A stretch of 64,000 bases of DNA from Pseudoalteromonas piratica. Its GTDB lineage: Bacteria > Pseudomonadota > Gammaproteobacteria > Enterobacterales > Alteromonadaceae. Positions 27,788 to 38,241 of this stretch are shown here, in pieces; the first letter of the stretch is position 1, and the number at the start of each line of letters is the position of its first letter. The stretch covers positions 2,686,001 through 2,750,000 of the forward strand of contig NZ_CP009888.1 of the NCBI RefSeq assembly GCF_000788395.1, given 5' to 3'. The notes beneath the pieces were generated by a model. It made no database searches, was not told where the DNA came from, and saw only the letters and a program-made list of their open reading frames with translations. The position numbers and the translations under genes were made by a program.

Positions 27788-28114
27788 TTAGAACGGCATT
27801 TTGAAGCCAGGAGGCATCTGCATACCACCAGTTACGGTAGCCATTTTCTCTGCTGTGCCTTCTTCTACGCGGCGAACTGCATCGTTGATTGCTGCTGCAA
27901 CTAGATCTTCGATCATTTCTTTGTCGTCTTCCATTAGTGACTCATCAATGTCGATGCGACGCACATTATGGCTACCTAGCATAGTTACTTTCACAAGGCC
28001 TGCGCCTGCTTCACCAACCACTTCCATATTTTTAATTTCTTCTTGGGCTTTTTGCATGCGCTCTTGCATTTGCTGCGCTTGCTTCATCATGTTACCCATT
28101 CCGCCTTTAAACAT
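27788..28114 (-). CDS. ybaB: YbaB/EbfC family nucleoid-associated protein
   Basis: The 108-residue product has the YbaB layout: N-terminal helix rich in Met, Gln and Glu ([18 protein letters not shown]), a central beta sheet with [17 protein letters not shown], and a C-terminal helix before [13 protein letters not shown]. It binds DNA as a dimer and often lies with dnaX. It follows dnaX by 45 bp with AGAGAG as ribosome-binding site. recR, which usually comes next in E. coli, is absent: a terminator follows instead. Confidence 0.95.
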   Translation of the reverse strand: MFKGGMGNMMKQAQQMQERMQKAQEEIKNMEVVGEAGAGLVKVTMLGSHNVRRIDIDESLMEDDKEMIEDLVAAAINDAVRRVEEGTAEKMATVTGGMQMPPGFKMPF

Positions 28115-28159
28115 AATTTTTCTCTCTTTTAATGCATGGCAGCTAGGCTACCAACAAAA

Positions 28160-30535
<2,376 letters not shown>

Positions 30536-31087
30536 TTACTCGCCTTCAAACTCAACTAGTTTAAGAATATTTAAGCCAAGACCTGCTAAACGGTCTTCAC
30601 CACCTAGTTCAGGTAATGAAATTACAAATGCAGCATCACTTGCTTTACCACCTAACTTTTCAACAAGTTTTACGGTTGCTTCAATAGTGCCGCCTGTTGC
30701 AAGTAAATCGTCTACAAGTAACACTTTGTCGCCTGGCTTAATTGCATCTTTATGAATTTCGAGTGTGTCTTCACCGTACTCTAGTTGATACGATTGCGAA
30801 ACTGTTTCACGTGGTAATTTGCCCGGCTTGCGCACTGGAACAAATGGAATGCCTAATTCAAGCGCAAGTGGCGCGCCAAAAATAAAGCCGCGTGACTCTG
30901 TGCCAATAATGACATCAAACGCTTGGTTTTTATATGTTTCTACGAGTGCTTTTTGCACTGTTTGAAATGCTTTTGGCTCAGCTAACAAACTAGTAATATC
31001 GCGAAACATAATGCCTGGTTTTGGATAGTCTGGCACAGTCGCAATACTGTTTTTTACTAGTTCTAAGTCTGAAACTGACAAGGTCAT
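30536..31087 (-). CDS. apt: Adenine phosphoribosyltransferase
   Basis: Apt salvages adenine to AMP using PRPP. The 183-residue product has the PRPP-binding motif [13 protein letters not shown] and the family motifs [14 protein letters not shown] and ESRGFIFG. I chose the ATG at 31087, which has GGGG six bases upstream; an in-frame TTG 12 bp earlier lies inside that region. It is the first gene of apt-dnaX-ybaB, with dnaX starting right after its stop. Confidence 0.96.
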   Translation of the reverse strand: MTLSVSDLELVKNSIATVPDYPKPGIMFRDITSLLAEPKAFQTVQKALVETYKNQAFDVIIGTESRGFIFGAPLALELGIPFVPVRKPGKLPRETVSQSYQLEYGEDTLEIHKDAIKPGDKVLLVDDLLATGGTIEATVKLVEKLGGKASDAAFVISLPELGGEDRLAGLGLNILKLVEFEGE

Positions 31088-31190
31088 GGTTTTCCCCAAT
31101 ATTTTAATTACAGGTCATTATACAAAGTTTGACATAAAAACGAATATCAAATGCGGAGGATTAGTGAGATTAGCGTATTTCAGAAACAAT

Positions 31191-31209
31191 AAAGGCCGAT
31201 AAATCGGCC
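31191..31209 (-). terminator. Terminator after the 41-residue membrane protein gene
   Basis: GGCCGA and TCGGCC form a stem (31194-31209) followed by TTT on the minus strand. It separates the small gene from apt. Confidence 0.75.
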
Positions 31210-31242
31210 AAATCATCACGAAAATACGTGGCGGTATTTAAA

Positions 31243-31368
31243 TTAAGCGCTTAGTAAAGTCGCCCAACCTAGAATTGCATTTAAACAACCAATGCCTGCA
31301 AACACAGCTAGGAAACCAATGAAGTATTTTGCATTGAACGGGTCTTTAAAATCACCTTTTTGCGCCAT
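31243..31368 (-). CDS. 41-residue single-helix membrane protein
   Basis: This short gene encodes MAQKGDFKDPFNAK followed by a hydrophobic helix (about residues 15-38, with YFIGFLAVFAGIGCLNA) and a short end. AGAGGT lies at proper spacing before the ATG, an intrinsic terminator follows, and an FNR-type palindrome lies 52 bp upstream, so it looks like a real monocistronic gene. I do not recognise a family. It may be a small subunit of a membrane or respiratory complex, which is only suggested by the FNR box. Confidence 0.65.
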   Translation of the reverse strand: MAQKGDFKDPFNAKYFIGFLAVFAGIGCLNAILGWATLLSA

Positions 31369-31419
31369 AATTACCTCTACATCTTAAGCACGAAAAATCG
31401 CCGCATATGATAGAGGAAG

Positions 31420-31433
31420 TTGATCTAGATCAA
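31420..31433. promoter_or_regulatory. Perfect FNR/EtrA-type box
   Basis: TTGATCTAGATCAA matches the FNR-family consensus TTGAT-N4-ATCAA exactly. It lies in the 70-bp gap between the DUF2063 gene and the 41-residue membrane protein gene, about 58 bp (centre) before the ATG of the latter. A TAAGAT at 31381-31386 on the minus strand could be the -10, which would put the box near -52. It suggests control by oxygen. Confidence 0.6.
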
Positions 31434-31438
31434 AAGTG

Positions 31439-32173
31439 TTATTTTGTGACCAATACGCCTTTTTCGGCCAGATCTAATAATGTAGTTTTTAAACCACTTT
31501 CGAGTACCGCAGCTTCAACTTGTGGTAACACCGATTGCATCACTTCAAGTAAAGCAGCAAAGCTAATACCTGCGTTACTTTCTATATGCTGTAATAAATG
31601 TGCGGTAATGCCATTTATAGCAACAAATTGAATGTCATCGTCGTTATCACGGTAAATCACTAAGTGGTTACCTTCGTCCATTACATTCAAGTGCGGGTTA
31701 TCACTTGATGCAAATTGCACTGGGTAGGCATAACTTACTCGCCATGCAAGTGACGAGAAACACATTGGTTGGGTTTGAATATCGGCAATTTTCCCTTCAT
31801 TTGGGTCTTGATCTGCAATTGAAAGTGCAAGCTCAACCCATTCATAGTGGGCTAGCTCCAGCATGTATTCAGGATCAGCATCTGTGCGTTGATATTCATT
31901 TGATAAAAACGCCATGAACTCTTCTGAAATTTGTAAAAAATAAGGCGATTTGCAATCGTGCTGGCTAAAAAACTTGCGCACTAAGGCGAGCCAATCATCT
32001 TCGCTATAGAGCGAGTGCAATACTGGAAATGCAGAGCTAACAAAGCCTTCTACATTATTAAAAAAGAGTTCGCGATAGATTGCTAAACGGCGATCTTCAA
32101 TATCTGGAAACGCGTTTTTTTCAGGGTCGCGAATGTGTTGCATAAAAGCATTTTGTGTTGCTTGAAAACTCAT
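31439..32173 (-). CDS. hvfC: DUF2063 partner protein of the copper-RiPP enzyme (HvfC/BufC type)
   Basis: The 244-residue product matches the DUF2063 family: an N-terminal helical domain with RLAIYRELFFNNVEGFVSSAFPVLHSL, a middle segment FLQISEEFMAFL, and a C-terminal domain that ends with LDLAEKGVLVTK. In methanobactin- and HvfABC-type loci this partner recognises the precursor and delivers it to the DUF692 enzyme. Its start shares a base with the stop of the DUF692 gene, so translation is coupled. Confidence 0.88.
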   Translation of the reverse strand: MSFQATQNAFMQHIRDPEKNAFPDIEDRRLAIYRELFFNNVEGFVSSAFPVLHSLYSEDDWLALVRKFFSQHDCKSPYFLQISEEFMAFLSNEYQRTDADPEYMLELAHYEWVELALSIADQDPNEGKIADIQTQPMCFSSLAWRVSYAYPVQFASSDNPHLNVMDEGNHLVIYRDNDDDIQFVAINGITAHLLQHIESNAGISFAALLEVMQSVLPQVEAAVLESGLKTTLLDLAEKGVLVTK

Positions 32174-33009
32174 TAAGCACTTTCTCGCTTGCTTTGCTCG
32201 GCTTGAATTGTCGAAATTGTATTTACTTCGTTTAATAACTCAGACATTGCAGGAATATTAAAATCACGTTCTAACAAGGTTGGGAAAACCCCGTGAATTT
32301 GATAAGCCTCACGTAGAAGCTGCCACACTGGGTCGATTACATCTGCACCATGGGTATCAACAATTAAATCTTCTGCTTCGTTGTAATGACCTGCAATATG
32401 GCCATAACGAATGCGCTTTGAAGGTAAGCCTTTTAAAAATTCAGTGGCACTGTAACCATGGTTTATAGCGTTAACATAAATATTATTTACATCGAGCAGT
32501 AACTCACAATCCGCCTCTTCAAGCACTAAATTTGTAAAATCTAATTCTGAAATTTGTTGTGCTGGCGCAGCATAGTAAGAGACATTTTCCATTGCGATTG
32601 GCATTTCGAGAATATCCTGCACAGTCCGAATACGCTCTGCAACATAGCGAGCTGACTCTTCACTAAATGGAATTGGCATCAAGTCATACATATGGCCTTT
32701 ACCAGAACAGTAACTTAAATGTTCACTGTATGCTTTGATATTGTGCTGTTTAAAGAACACCTTAAGCTCTTTAATAAAATTAATATCCAGCGGTTCTGGC
32801 GAACCAATAGAAAGAGAGAGTCCGTGACATACAAAATTATGTTGCTCGGTAAGTTGTTTGAATTTTTTACCTAATGCACCACCTAAGATAAGCCAGTTTT
32901 CGGGCGCAACTTCTAAAAAGTCGACTTGCTTTGGGTAGCTTTCGATGAGTGGATCGAGCATTTCTCGTCTTAGTCCAAGCCCTACCATTCCAAAGTTTTG
33001 ATTTTTCAC
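32173..33009 (-). CDS. hvfB: DUF692 multinuclear iron oxygenase (HvfB/BufB type)
   Basis: The 278-residue TIM-barrel enzyme has the metal ligand pattern of the MNIO family: SEHLSYC, AMENVSYY, LDVNNIYVN, YGHIAGH, DTHG and LERDFN. Family members modify cysteines of precursor peptides with iron and oxygen, to oxazolone/thioamide in HvfA-type or thiooxazole in bufferin-type products. It lies between the Cys-rich precursor gene upstream and the DUF2063 gene downstream, so its substrate is almost surely the EGKCG-repeat protein. Confidence 0.9.
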   Translation of the reverse strand: MKNQNFGMVGLGLRREMLDPLIESYPKQVDFLEVAPENWLILGGALGKKFKQLTEQHNFVCHGLSLSIGSPEPLDINFIKELKVFFKQHNIKAYSEHLSYCSGKGHMYDLMPIPFSEESARYVAERIRTVQDILEMPIAMENVSYYAAPAQQISELDFTNLVLEEADCELLLDVNNIYVNAINHGYSATEFLKGLPSKRIRYGHIAGHYNEAEDLIVDTHGADVIDPVWQLLREAYQIHGVFPTLLERDFNIPAMSELLNEVNTISTIQAEQSKRESA

Positions 33010-33042
33010 TGCCCCTCCAAACCTAATTATTATGTAATTAAC

Positions 33043-33068
33043 AAAAAGGCCAGCTTAGCTGGCCTTTA
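33043..33068 (-). terminator. Hairpin with T5 between precursor and modifying-enzyme genes
   Basis: GGCCAGCT pairs with AGCTGGCC (loop of one to three bases) and is followed by TTTTT on the minus strand. It sits 11 bp after the precursor stop and about 35 bp before the DUF692 gene. It probably lets only part of the transcripts continue, so that more precursor than enzyme is made. Confidence 0.8.
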
Positions 33069-33078
33069 AATCTATTAA

Positions 33079-33618
33079 TTAACGGTGGCCACCGCATTTA
33101 CCTTCGCCACACTTGCCTTCTTTTTTAGCTTTTTTGTCGCCACCGCATTTGCCTTCGCCACACTTGCCTTCTTTCTTAGCTTTGTGGTCGCCACCGCATT
33201 TGCCTTCGCCGCACTTGCCTTCTTTTTTAGCTTTGTGGTCGCCGCCGCATTTGCCTTCGCCACACTTACCTTCTTTTTTAGCTTTTTTGTCGCCACCGCA
33301 TTTGCCTTCGCCACACTTGCCTTCTTTCTTAGCTTTGTGGTCGCCACCGCATTTGCCTTCGCCGCACTTGCCTTCTTTCTTAGCTTTTTTGTCGCCGCCG
33401 CATTTGCCTTCGCCACATTTGCCTTCTTTCTCAGCTTTTTTGTCGCCACCGCATTTGCCTTCGCCACATTTACCTTCACCTGCGTCAAGCATGTAACCCG
33501 CTTGCATTGCCGTAACTTGGAATGGGTTTGCGTTTGCTGCCGTTGCTACAAGGCTTGATGCACCAATTACTGCCGCACCTACTGTCATTGCTACTGAATT
33601 TTTATTAAGTGTTTTCAT
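33079..33618 (-). CDS. hvfA: Copper-RiPP precursor with 16 EGKCG motifs (HvfA-like)
   Basis: The 179-residue product has a signal peptide (about 1-30, ending ANA), a short leader (NPFQVTAMQAGYMLDAG) and then eight units of EGKCGEGKCGGxxKAxK, 17 residues each; the last is shortened to end GGHR. All 16 cysteines lie in EGKCG motifs, and there is no other Cys. Haemophilus HvfA with EGKCG motifs is modified by a DUF692/DUF2063 pair to bind copper, and the same pair follows here. Export to the periplasm and copper buffering or detoxification are inferred. The number of motifs is unusually high. Confidence 0.9.
   Translation of the reverse strand: MKTLNKNSVAMTVGAAVIGASSLVATAANANPFQVTAMQAGYMLDAGEGKCGEGKCGGDKKAEKEGKCGEGKCGGDKKAKKEGKCGEGKCGGDHKAKKEGKCGEGKCGGDKKAKKEGKCGEGKCGGDHKAKKEGKCGEGKCGGDHKAKKEGKCGEGKCGGDKKAKKEGKCGEGKCGGHR
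33082..33477 (-). repeat. Eight tandem 51-bp repeats in the RiPP precursor gene
   Basis: Seven full 51-bp units and one 39-bp unit code for residues 48-179. Units differ at few sites: Asp-Lys or Asp-His after GG, Glu or Lys after KKA, and synonymous third positions such as CCA/CCG. The near identity suggests unit duplication and possible copy-number variation between strains. Confidence 0.95.
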
Positions 33619-33840
33619 AGTTGTCTCGTTTTACGTTTACTTGATTATTTAAAATGACCTAGCTTTTAAATATATTCTTTCAAATAAATTTAATTTTTTA
33701 GTCAATTATTTAGTAAATCTCATTATGGTACAGCTAACCCATTGAGCAATCTCAGTTTAGCCTTGTATTTAAAAAAATAATAGTGTTTAGCTTTCAAGCT
33801 CGTTAAAATCGCCGCCGAGAATTACCAGGTATGCATTGCA

Positions 33841-34806
33841 ATGAAACTAATTTTGGCCCCAATGGAAGGCGTTGTTGACTTCCATATGAGAGAACTACTT
33901 ACCGATTTTGGTGGGTTTGATTTATGTGTTACCGAATTTGTTCGTGTTGTCGATGCCCTTCTACCTCCCCGTGTGTTTTACCGCTATTGCCCTGAGCTTA
34001 ACTTTTCTGGCAAAACAAAAGCAGGCACACCTGTGCGCATTCAATTGCTTGGGCAAAACGCGCCTATTCTGGCCGAAAATGCTGTTCGTGCCGTTGAATT
34101 AGGCTCTTATGGCGTAGATTTAAACTTTGGCTGCCCTGCAAAAACAGTGAACAAAAGTAAAGGTGGCGCAGTGTTACTTAAAGAGCCTGAACAAATTTAT
34201 CAAATTGTGAAAGCTGTTCGAGATGCTGTTCCTGATGCACATGAGGTATCAGCCAAAGTGCGACTTGGTTTTGATGATAGCTCGCAAAGCCATGAGATTT
34301 TTGATGCGGTAAATAGTGCCGGTGCCAATAGCATTGCAATTCATGCCAGAACCAAACGGGATGGCTATCGTCCTCCGGCTTATTGGGAAAAAATTAAGCC
34401 TCTTAAAGAAAATAAGAATATTGAAGTTGTTGCTAATGGTGAAGTGTGGAATTTTGAGCACTATTTACTTTGTCAGGAACGCAGTGGTTGCGAGCACGTC
34501 ATGCTTGGACGAGGTGCATTAGCGCAGCCTGATCTTGCCGCAGAAATTGCGGCTAGACGCGCTTCAAAAAGTTATACCCCCATTTCTTGGCAACAAGTAC
34601 TTGCACATATTGTCGACTCCAATATGCACTGCGATGGCGGAAACAGCGAACGCTATTTTGCCAGTCGCACAAAACAGTGGCTTGCATACTTAAAGCTGCA
34701 TTACCCTGAAGCTGAAATTTTCTTTGAAGAAATTAAGCGCTTAAAATCAAGCCAAGAAGTGCTAGATAAAATTTTACAGGCGAGTAACAAAGTCACGACT
34801 TGTTGA
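33841..34806 (+). CDS. dusC: tRNA-dihydrouridine(16) synthase
   Basis: The 321-residue FMN enzyme reduces uridine in tRNA. It begins MKLILAPMEGVVDFHMRELL and has the Dus signature DLNFGCPAKTVNKSKGGAVLL with catalytic Cys near 100, KVRLG, and IHARTKRDGY, followed by a GRGALAQPDL phosphate-binding motif. MEGVVD at the N-terminus and the helical C-terminal domain fit DusC more than DusA or DusB. It is transcribed alone. Confidence 0.93.
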   Translation: MKLILAPMEGVVDFHMRELLTDFGGFDLCVTEFVRVVDALLPPRVFYRYCPELNFSGKTKAGTPVRIQLLGQNAPILAENAVRAVELGSYGVDLNFGCPAKTVNKSKGGAVLLKEPEQIYQIVKAVRDAVPDAHEVSAKVRLGFDDSSQSHEIFDAVNSAGANSIAIHARTKRDGYRPPAYWEKIKPLKENKNIEVVANGEVWNFEHYLLCQERSGCEHVMLGRGALAQPDLAAEIAARRASKSYTPISWQQVLAHIVDSNMHCDGGNSERYFASRTKQWLAYLKLHYPEAEIFFEEIKRLKSSQEVLDKILQASNKVTTC

Positions 34807-34814
34807 TTCATATC

Positions 34815-34843
34815 ATGTCAGATTTTTAAGCTGCCCCTATAAT
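34815..34843 (+). promoter_or_regulatory. Sigma-70-type promoter of the DksA-type gene
   Basis: ATGTCA (34815-34820, four of six matches to the -35 consensus) and a perfect TATAAT (34838-34843) are separated by 17 bp. Transcription would begin about 40 bp before the ATG at 34890. Confidence 0.55.
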
Positions 34844-34889
34844 CGACAATTGCACTATCTATGTGCTTGGAATTGAAAGGGGAATGCGA

Positions 34890-35219
34890 ATGACAGTATC
34901 ACTTGAGTTATTCAGACGACGGTTAAAAGTAGAACTTGATACTTTACGCGAAGAGGTTGTTGAACATTATGGACAAGTACAGCCAGCGTTAGTAAATGAC
35001 TTACATTCGATCAACTACAGTGATTGGCCAGATTTTCTGGAAAAGCATTTTCTATTGAACCACGAACCTAAACTGAATCGTTTAGTTCAATTAGAAGCTG
35101 CGTTGGCGCAATTTGAAATTGGCCAATATGGCTATTGTGCCGACTGTGAAGAGCCGATTGAATTAGAGCTATTAGATGCGGATCCTGCAGCGCAACGCTG
35201 TAAACGCTGCAGCCATTAG
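34890..35219 (+). CDS. TraR/DksA-type zinc-finger protein
   Basis: The 109-residue product ends in a four-cysteine zinc finger, CADC...CKRC, in the segment YGYCADCEEPIELELLDADP, which is the TraR/DksA signature. The N-terminal part is helical and could form the coiled coil that enters the RNA polymerase secondary channel, but it is shorter than in DksA (151 residues). I chose the ATG at 34890 because AAGGGG lies seven bases upstream. The exact role is unknown; modulation of RNA polymerase is the family-based guess. Confidence 0.8.
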   Translation: MTVSLELFRRRLKVELDTLREEVVEHYGQVQPALVNDLHSINYSDWPDFLEKHFLLNHEPKLNRLVQLEAALAQFEIGQYGYCADCEEPIELELLDADPAAQRCKRCSH

Positions 35220-35225
35220 ATTATA

Positions 35226-35294
35226 GCAAGTAGCTCTTCTCTGTTTGCAGCTGCTTGTATGGCATGTGCACCAACAAGGGCAATTGTGTTGGTG
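35226..35294. other. Two imperfect to perfect hairpins in the convergent gap
   Basis: CAAGTAGCT and AGCTGCTTG (about 35228-35254, one G-T pair) form a first stem. CACCAACA (35269-35276) and TGTTGGTG (35287-35294) form a second, perfect one. No T tract follows either, so they are not standard intrinsic terminators, but they may end the convergent transcripts. Confidence 0.35.
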
Positions 35295-35357
35295 TTATGC
35301 CGCGTAATGCGCGAAACGTTTAAATGCCAAACAAGCACTGCAAAGAACCATCACTCT

Positions 35358-36338
35358 TTAATTAACCAATGGTAAGTTCACCATTGCAAGGGCAGGTTCT
35401 TTTAATATCTTACTCAGAATAACCTCTGCCTGTGACTGGTCTATTTCTAATTGTTTGATTAAAACTGTTAGTGCGTGCTCACTACTCCACGATTGAGCAT
35501 GAACACCATAATCTACTTCAGCTATCGTAGCTTGTTCTAAGCCAAATCTGATATTTGCAAACTCTTGCAAGCGATTGCTATAACCTGTTCGCCAATCTAA
35601 CCCTAATGTGTTTGCACACTGAGTTGTTGTAAAGCAGTTGATAAACTGCCCTTCAGATTTAACCGCTGGCTTCATCGCAAGAATACTATTAAGAATATCA
35701 CTCGGTTTCACAGCACTACCTACAAAGTAATTCAGACGTGCTTGATACCAATCTTTGCCATTTGGCAGTGAACCAATACCATTGCCTCTTCGTGGTAAAT
35801 AGGTGTTTAAGTAGTCATCAAATTGACCGAGTGCTGAAAAAGCTTGCTGGTAATCATTCAACTTAGCTTTGGTTTGTGCGACTTGAGCTCGCAATGCTGC
35901 TAGTTCGAAATGACTTAATCTCACTTTATCTTGATATGCTCGGCTCATTTTCTTTTGTGTAAAGTTGATAAAAGTGATGATGGCTTGCTCGTCTATTGTT
36001 GAAGCCGTTTTTAAATAGTTAGTTATCGGGTTCGCATTATGTGGCCAAGGGAAGAAACGTTCAGTAAAGCGCTGTTCTATCATAAGTAATGCAACCTCAG
36101 CATCACTTGGCATTGCCTGCATTAGTTGCTTTAAAAGTTGGTCTCTTTGGATTAAATACGCATCATTAAACGGCCATAGAAACGCAGTATTTTGCTCTGA
36201 AACAGGCAACAGTAAATTGTTGAGTTGTTTAAACTCAGCAACCAGCTCTTGCTTTGGTCTTGTTTGTGCTTGCTTTTCACAACCAATTAATAAAAAAGCC
36301 AAACAAAAAACAACGAATAATTGCGTAATTTTATTCAA
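35358..36338 (-). CDS. DUF3080 family lipoprotein
   Basis: The 326-residue product has a lipoprotein signal peptide with lipobox LIGC (Cys20). The mature part is mainly helical and matches the DUF3080 family of gammaproteobacterial proteins, with WPFNDAYLIQRD and GLDWRTGYSNRLQ segments. No enzymatic motif is seen. It is divergent from the small GGDEF-like gene, with 41 bp between them. Function unknown. Confidence 0.75.
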   Translation of the reverse strand: MNKITQLFVVFCLAFLLIGCEKQAQTRPKQELVAEFKQLNNLLLPVSEQNTAFLWPFNDAYLIQRDQLLKQLMQAMPSDAEVALLMIEQRFTERFFPWPHNANPITNYLKTASTIDEQAIITFINFTQKKMSRAYQDKVRLSHFELAALRAQVAQTKAKLNDYQQAFSALGQFDDYLNTYLPRRGNGIGSLPNGKDWYQARLNYFVGSAVKPSDILNSILAMKPAVKSEGQFINCFTTTQCANTLGLDWRTGYSNRLQEFANIRFGLEQATIAEVDYGVHAQSWSSEHALTVLIKQLEIDQSQAEVILSKILKEPALAMVNLPLVN

Positions 36339-36379
36339 TTTAATCTAACCTTAATAAAGAGTATAAATCTGGAGCGCAT

Positions 36380-36886
36380 ATGATTTTTTCATTTCAAAAC
36401 GCCTCATTTCGCGACACAGAGACAGGATTATACAACCAAGCTTACTTTATGGAAATTTTTAACCGCGAATGGCACCGATTGATCCGTGATAAAGATAGTT
36501 TATCAATTTTATTATTTAACCCACATATCAAAATGTTAAATGATGCTGATACCGCTAAATTGATCCAAATAGCCAATGTACTCACAGGGCAAACACTGCG
36601 AAGCACAGACATTACTTGCCGTTTCAATAAGCACTGTTTTGCTATGGGATTATTTGGCTTAGATACAGATGGCACCAAAGTGATTGTTGAGCGCATTCAG
36701 CATGCATTGTCAGAACAAGAAAAGTTAGGCCTGTTACATTGCAACATTAGTATTGGTGCAGTGAATGTTATGCCTCAGTTAGGCATTGAACCAGAGCTTG
36801 TGTTTGAGAAAACAATTTCGGCGCTACATTGTGCTGAAGAGAGTGGTGTTAATACCTACCAAATAGAAACTTACTCTATTCACTGA
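36380..36886 (+). CDS. Degenerate GGDEF-domain protein
   Basis: The 168-residue product is a lone GGDEF fold: DTETGLYNQAYF at the start, RSTDITCRFNKHCFAMGLFG in the middle and ISIGAVNV later. The active-site loop that should read GG(D/E)EF is NKHCF, and the metal-binding Asp of the first strand is replaced (LLFNPHIKM). It should therefore lack diguanylate cyclase activity. It may bind a nucleotide or act as a structural domain. It ends before a strong bidirectional terminator. Confidence 0.75.
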   Translation: MIFSFQNASFRDTETGLYNQAYFMEIFNREWHRLIRDKDSLSILLFNPHIKMLNDADTAKLIQIANVLTGQTLRSTDITCRFNKHCFAMGLFGLDTDGTKVIVERIQHALSEQEKLGLLHCNISIGAVNVMPQLGIEPELVFEKTISALHCAEESGVNTYQIETYSIH

Positions 36887-36910
36887 GTACACCACTGGAT
36901 TTTAGCCAAT

Positions 36911-36937
36911 AAAAAAGCCCCATCAGGGGCTTTTTTT
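36911..36937. terminator. Bidirectional terminator
   Basis: GCCCC and GGGGC (36917-36930, loop ATCA) lie between A6 and T7. It serves the GGDEF-like gene on the plus strand and the TonB operon on the minus strand. Confidence 0.92.
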
Positions 36938-36949
36938 GCGCAATACATA

Positions 36950-38233
36950 TTAGATTTTAACGCCTTTACGGACCGCTTTATCTTTAATGTACTGAGACCA
37001 GCTCTTAGCAAATTTCTTCGTTTGCGGGTAATCTACCGCTTTACGAACGTTTTGATAAGCCAACTTGTACTTTTCTTGCTGAAGGTAAGCTTCTGCAAGG
37101 TCTAAGTAAATTTGACCTTTCTTGTTATTGCCAAGCTCTAATGCTTTGTCTAAGTATTTCACAGCTAATGCATAGTTTTCGCTAGTAACTAACATTGAGC
37201 CAGCTTTACGATATAACTCAGAGTCATTATCGAAATCAGCTGCTTCAACATATAGTTTTGCTGCCTTCTCATAATGTTTTGCATTATGGAAGTATGCACC
37301 AAGTGTAGAAACTGAAGATTTGTCTTTCTTAACTTTCTTTGCTTTTACCGCTTTTTCAAGTGTTACACCTGCTTGGTAAGGCATTTCGTTAAGTGAGTAT
37401 AAACTTGCTAAGAACTTAAAGTGGTTCGCTGTTTCAAGCGCACCATTTCGCTCTGCTACTTTCGCAGCTGCAAGACCTTTTTTGTAGTCTTCAACTGTCA
37501 TGTAGAAAGAAGCTAAACGAGTCCATAGTTTGTACTCAGTTGGCCAAATCTTAACTTGCTCTTCACTTGTTTTAATCGCGTTATTAAATTGTTTAAGCTC
37601 AACGTAAGCACCTACTTTTAAGTCGTAAGCGTTTTTAATTGGCTCTTTTTTCGACAATTCAATTGCACGATCTGCTGGAGCAAGGATGTTCTTATACTCT
37701 TTTGTTTCGTAGTAAGTCGCTGCAATTGCAAGATAAACTTTTGCATCTTCCTCACCCGTAAAGTCCATCCAAGCATAATAAGACTCACGAGCCTCTTTAT
37801 ATTGCTTTTCTTGACGTTGTAAGTCTGCAATTAGCTTCATTACCGTCGCTTGGTCTTTAAAGTTAAGAACATCTGGCTTAGCTGCCGCTTTAGCAAGACG
37901 AATTGCGTCGTCAAACTTTTCAAGCTGGTAGCTCATTTGCGCCATGTAGTAATCAACCTGCGCTTTATCAAACTGATCTGAAGGATCAATGTCTTTCAGC
38001 ATTGTTAAAGCAGCTGGAATGTCACCCTCGATTCCTTTTTCCTGGTCGCCGTTGTAAACATCAAATGCTTTAACAACTTTTTTACCAGTACGTTCACCCA
38101 TTACTTTGGTTTTGCGTTTCTTGCGTTCTTCAATTTTTGCAGGATCAGCTTTTGCCAAAGTAGGTGCAGAGTAAACTGCACCACCAAGCGAAATTAATAA
38201 GGCAAGCGCTGTTACTTTAGATAAAGTTTTCAT
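36950..38233 (-). CDS. Periplasmic TPR protein of the TonB operon
   Basis: The 427-residue product has a signal peptide (about 1-28) and then an almost continuous array of tetratricopeptide-type helical hairpins (for example AQVDYYMAQMSYQLEKFDDAIRL). It is the last gene of the DUF3450-ttpC-exbB-exbD-tonB set, 8 bp after tonB. Its partner is unknown; a scaffold between TonB and outer-membrane receptors is plausible from context. Confidence 0.85.
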   Translation of the reverse strand: MKTLSKVTALALLISLGGAVYSAPTLAKADPAKIEERKKRKTKVMGERTGKKVVKAFDVYNGDQEKGIEGDIPAALTMLKDIDPSDQFDKAQVDYYMAQMSYQLEKFDDAIRLAKAAAKPDVLNFKDQATVMKLIADLQRQEKQYKEARESYYAWMDFTGEEDAKVYLAIAATYYETKEYKNILAPADRAIELSKKEPIKNAYDLKVGAYVELKQFNNAIKTSEEQVKIWPTEYKLWTRLASFYMTVEDYKKGLAAAKVAERNGALETANHFKFLASLYSLNEMPYQAGVTLEKAVKAKKVKKDKSSVSTLGAYFHNAKHYEKAAKLYVEAADFDNDSELYRKAGSMLVTSENYALAVKYLDKALELGNNKKGQIYLDLAEAYLQQEKYKLAYQNVRKAVDYPQTKKFAKSWSQYIKDKAVRKGVKI

Positions 38234-38241
38234 ACTGCCTC

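Noticed and set aside
33082..33558. Repeat array at 33.1-33.5 kb as CRISPR, and long plus-strand frames through it
   Set aside because: The units are contiguous coding repeats without variable spacers, and no cas gene is near. The minus frame has a signal peptide and the expected EGKCG motifs, so the others are shadows.
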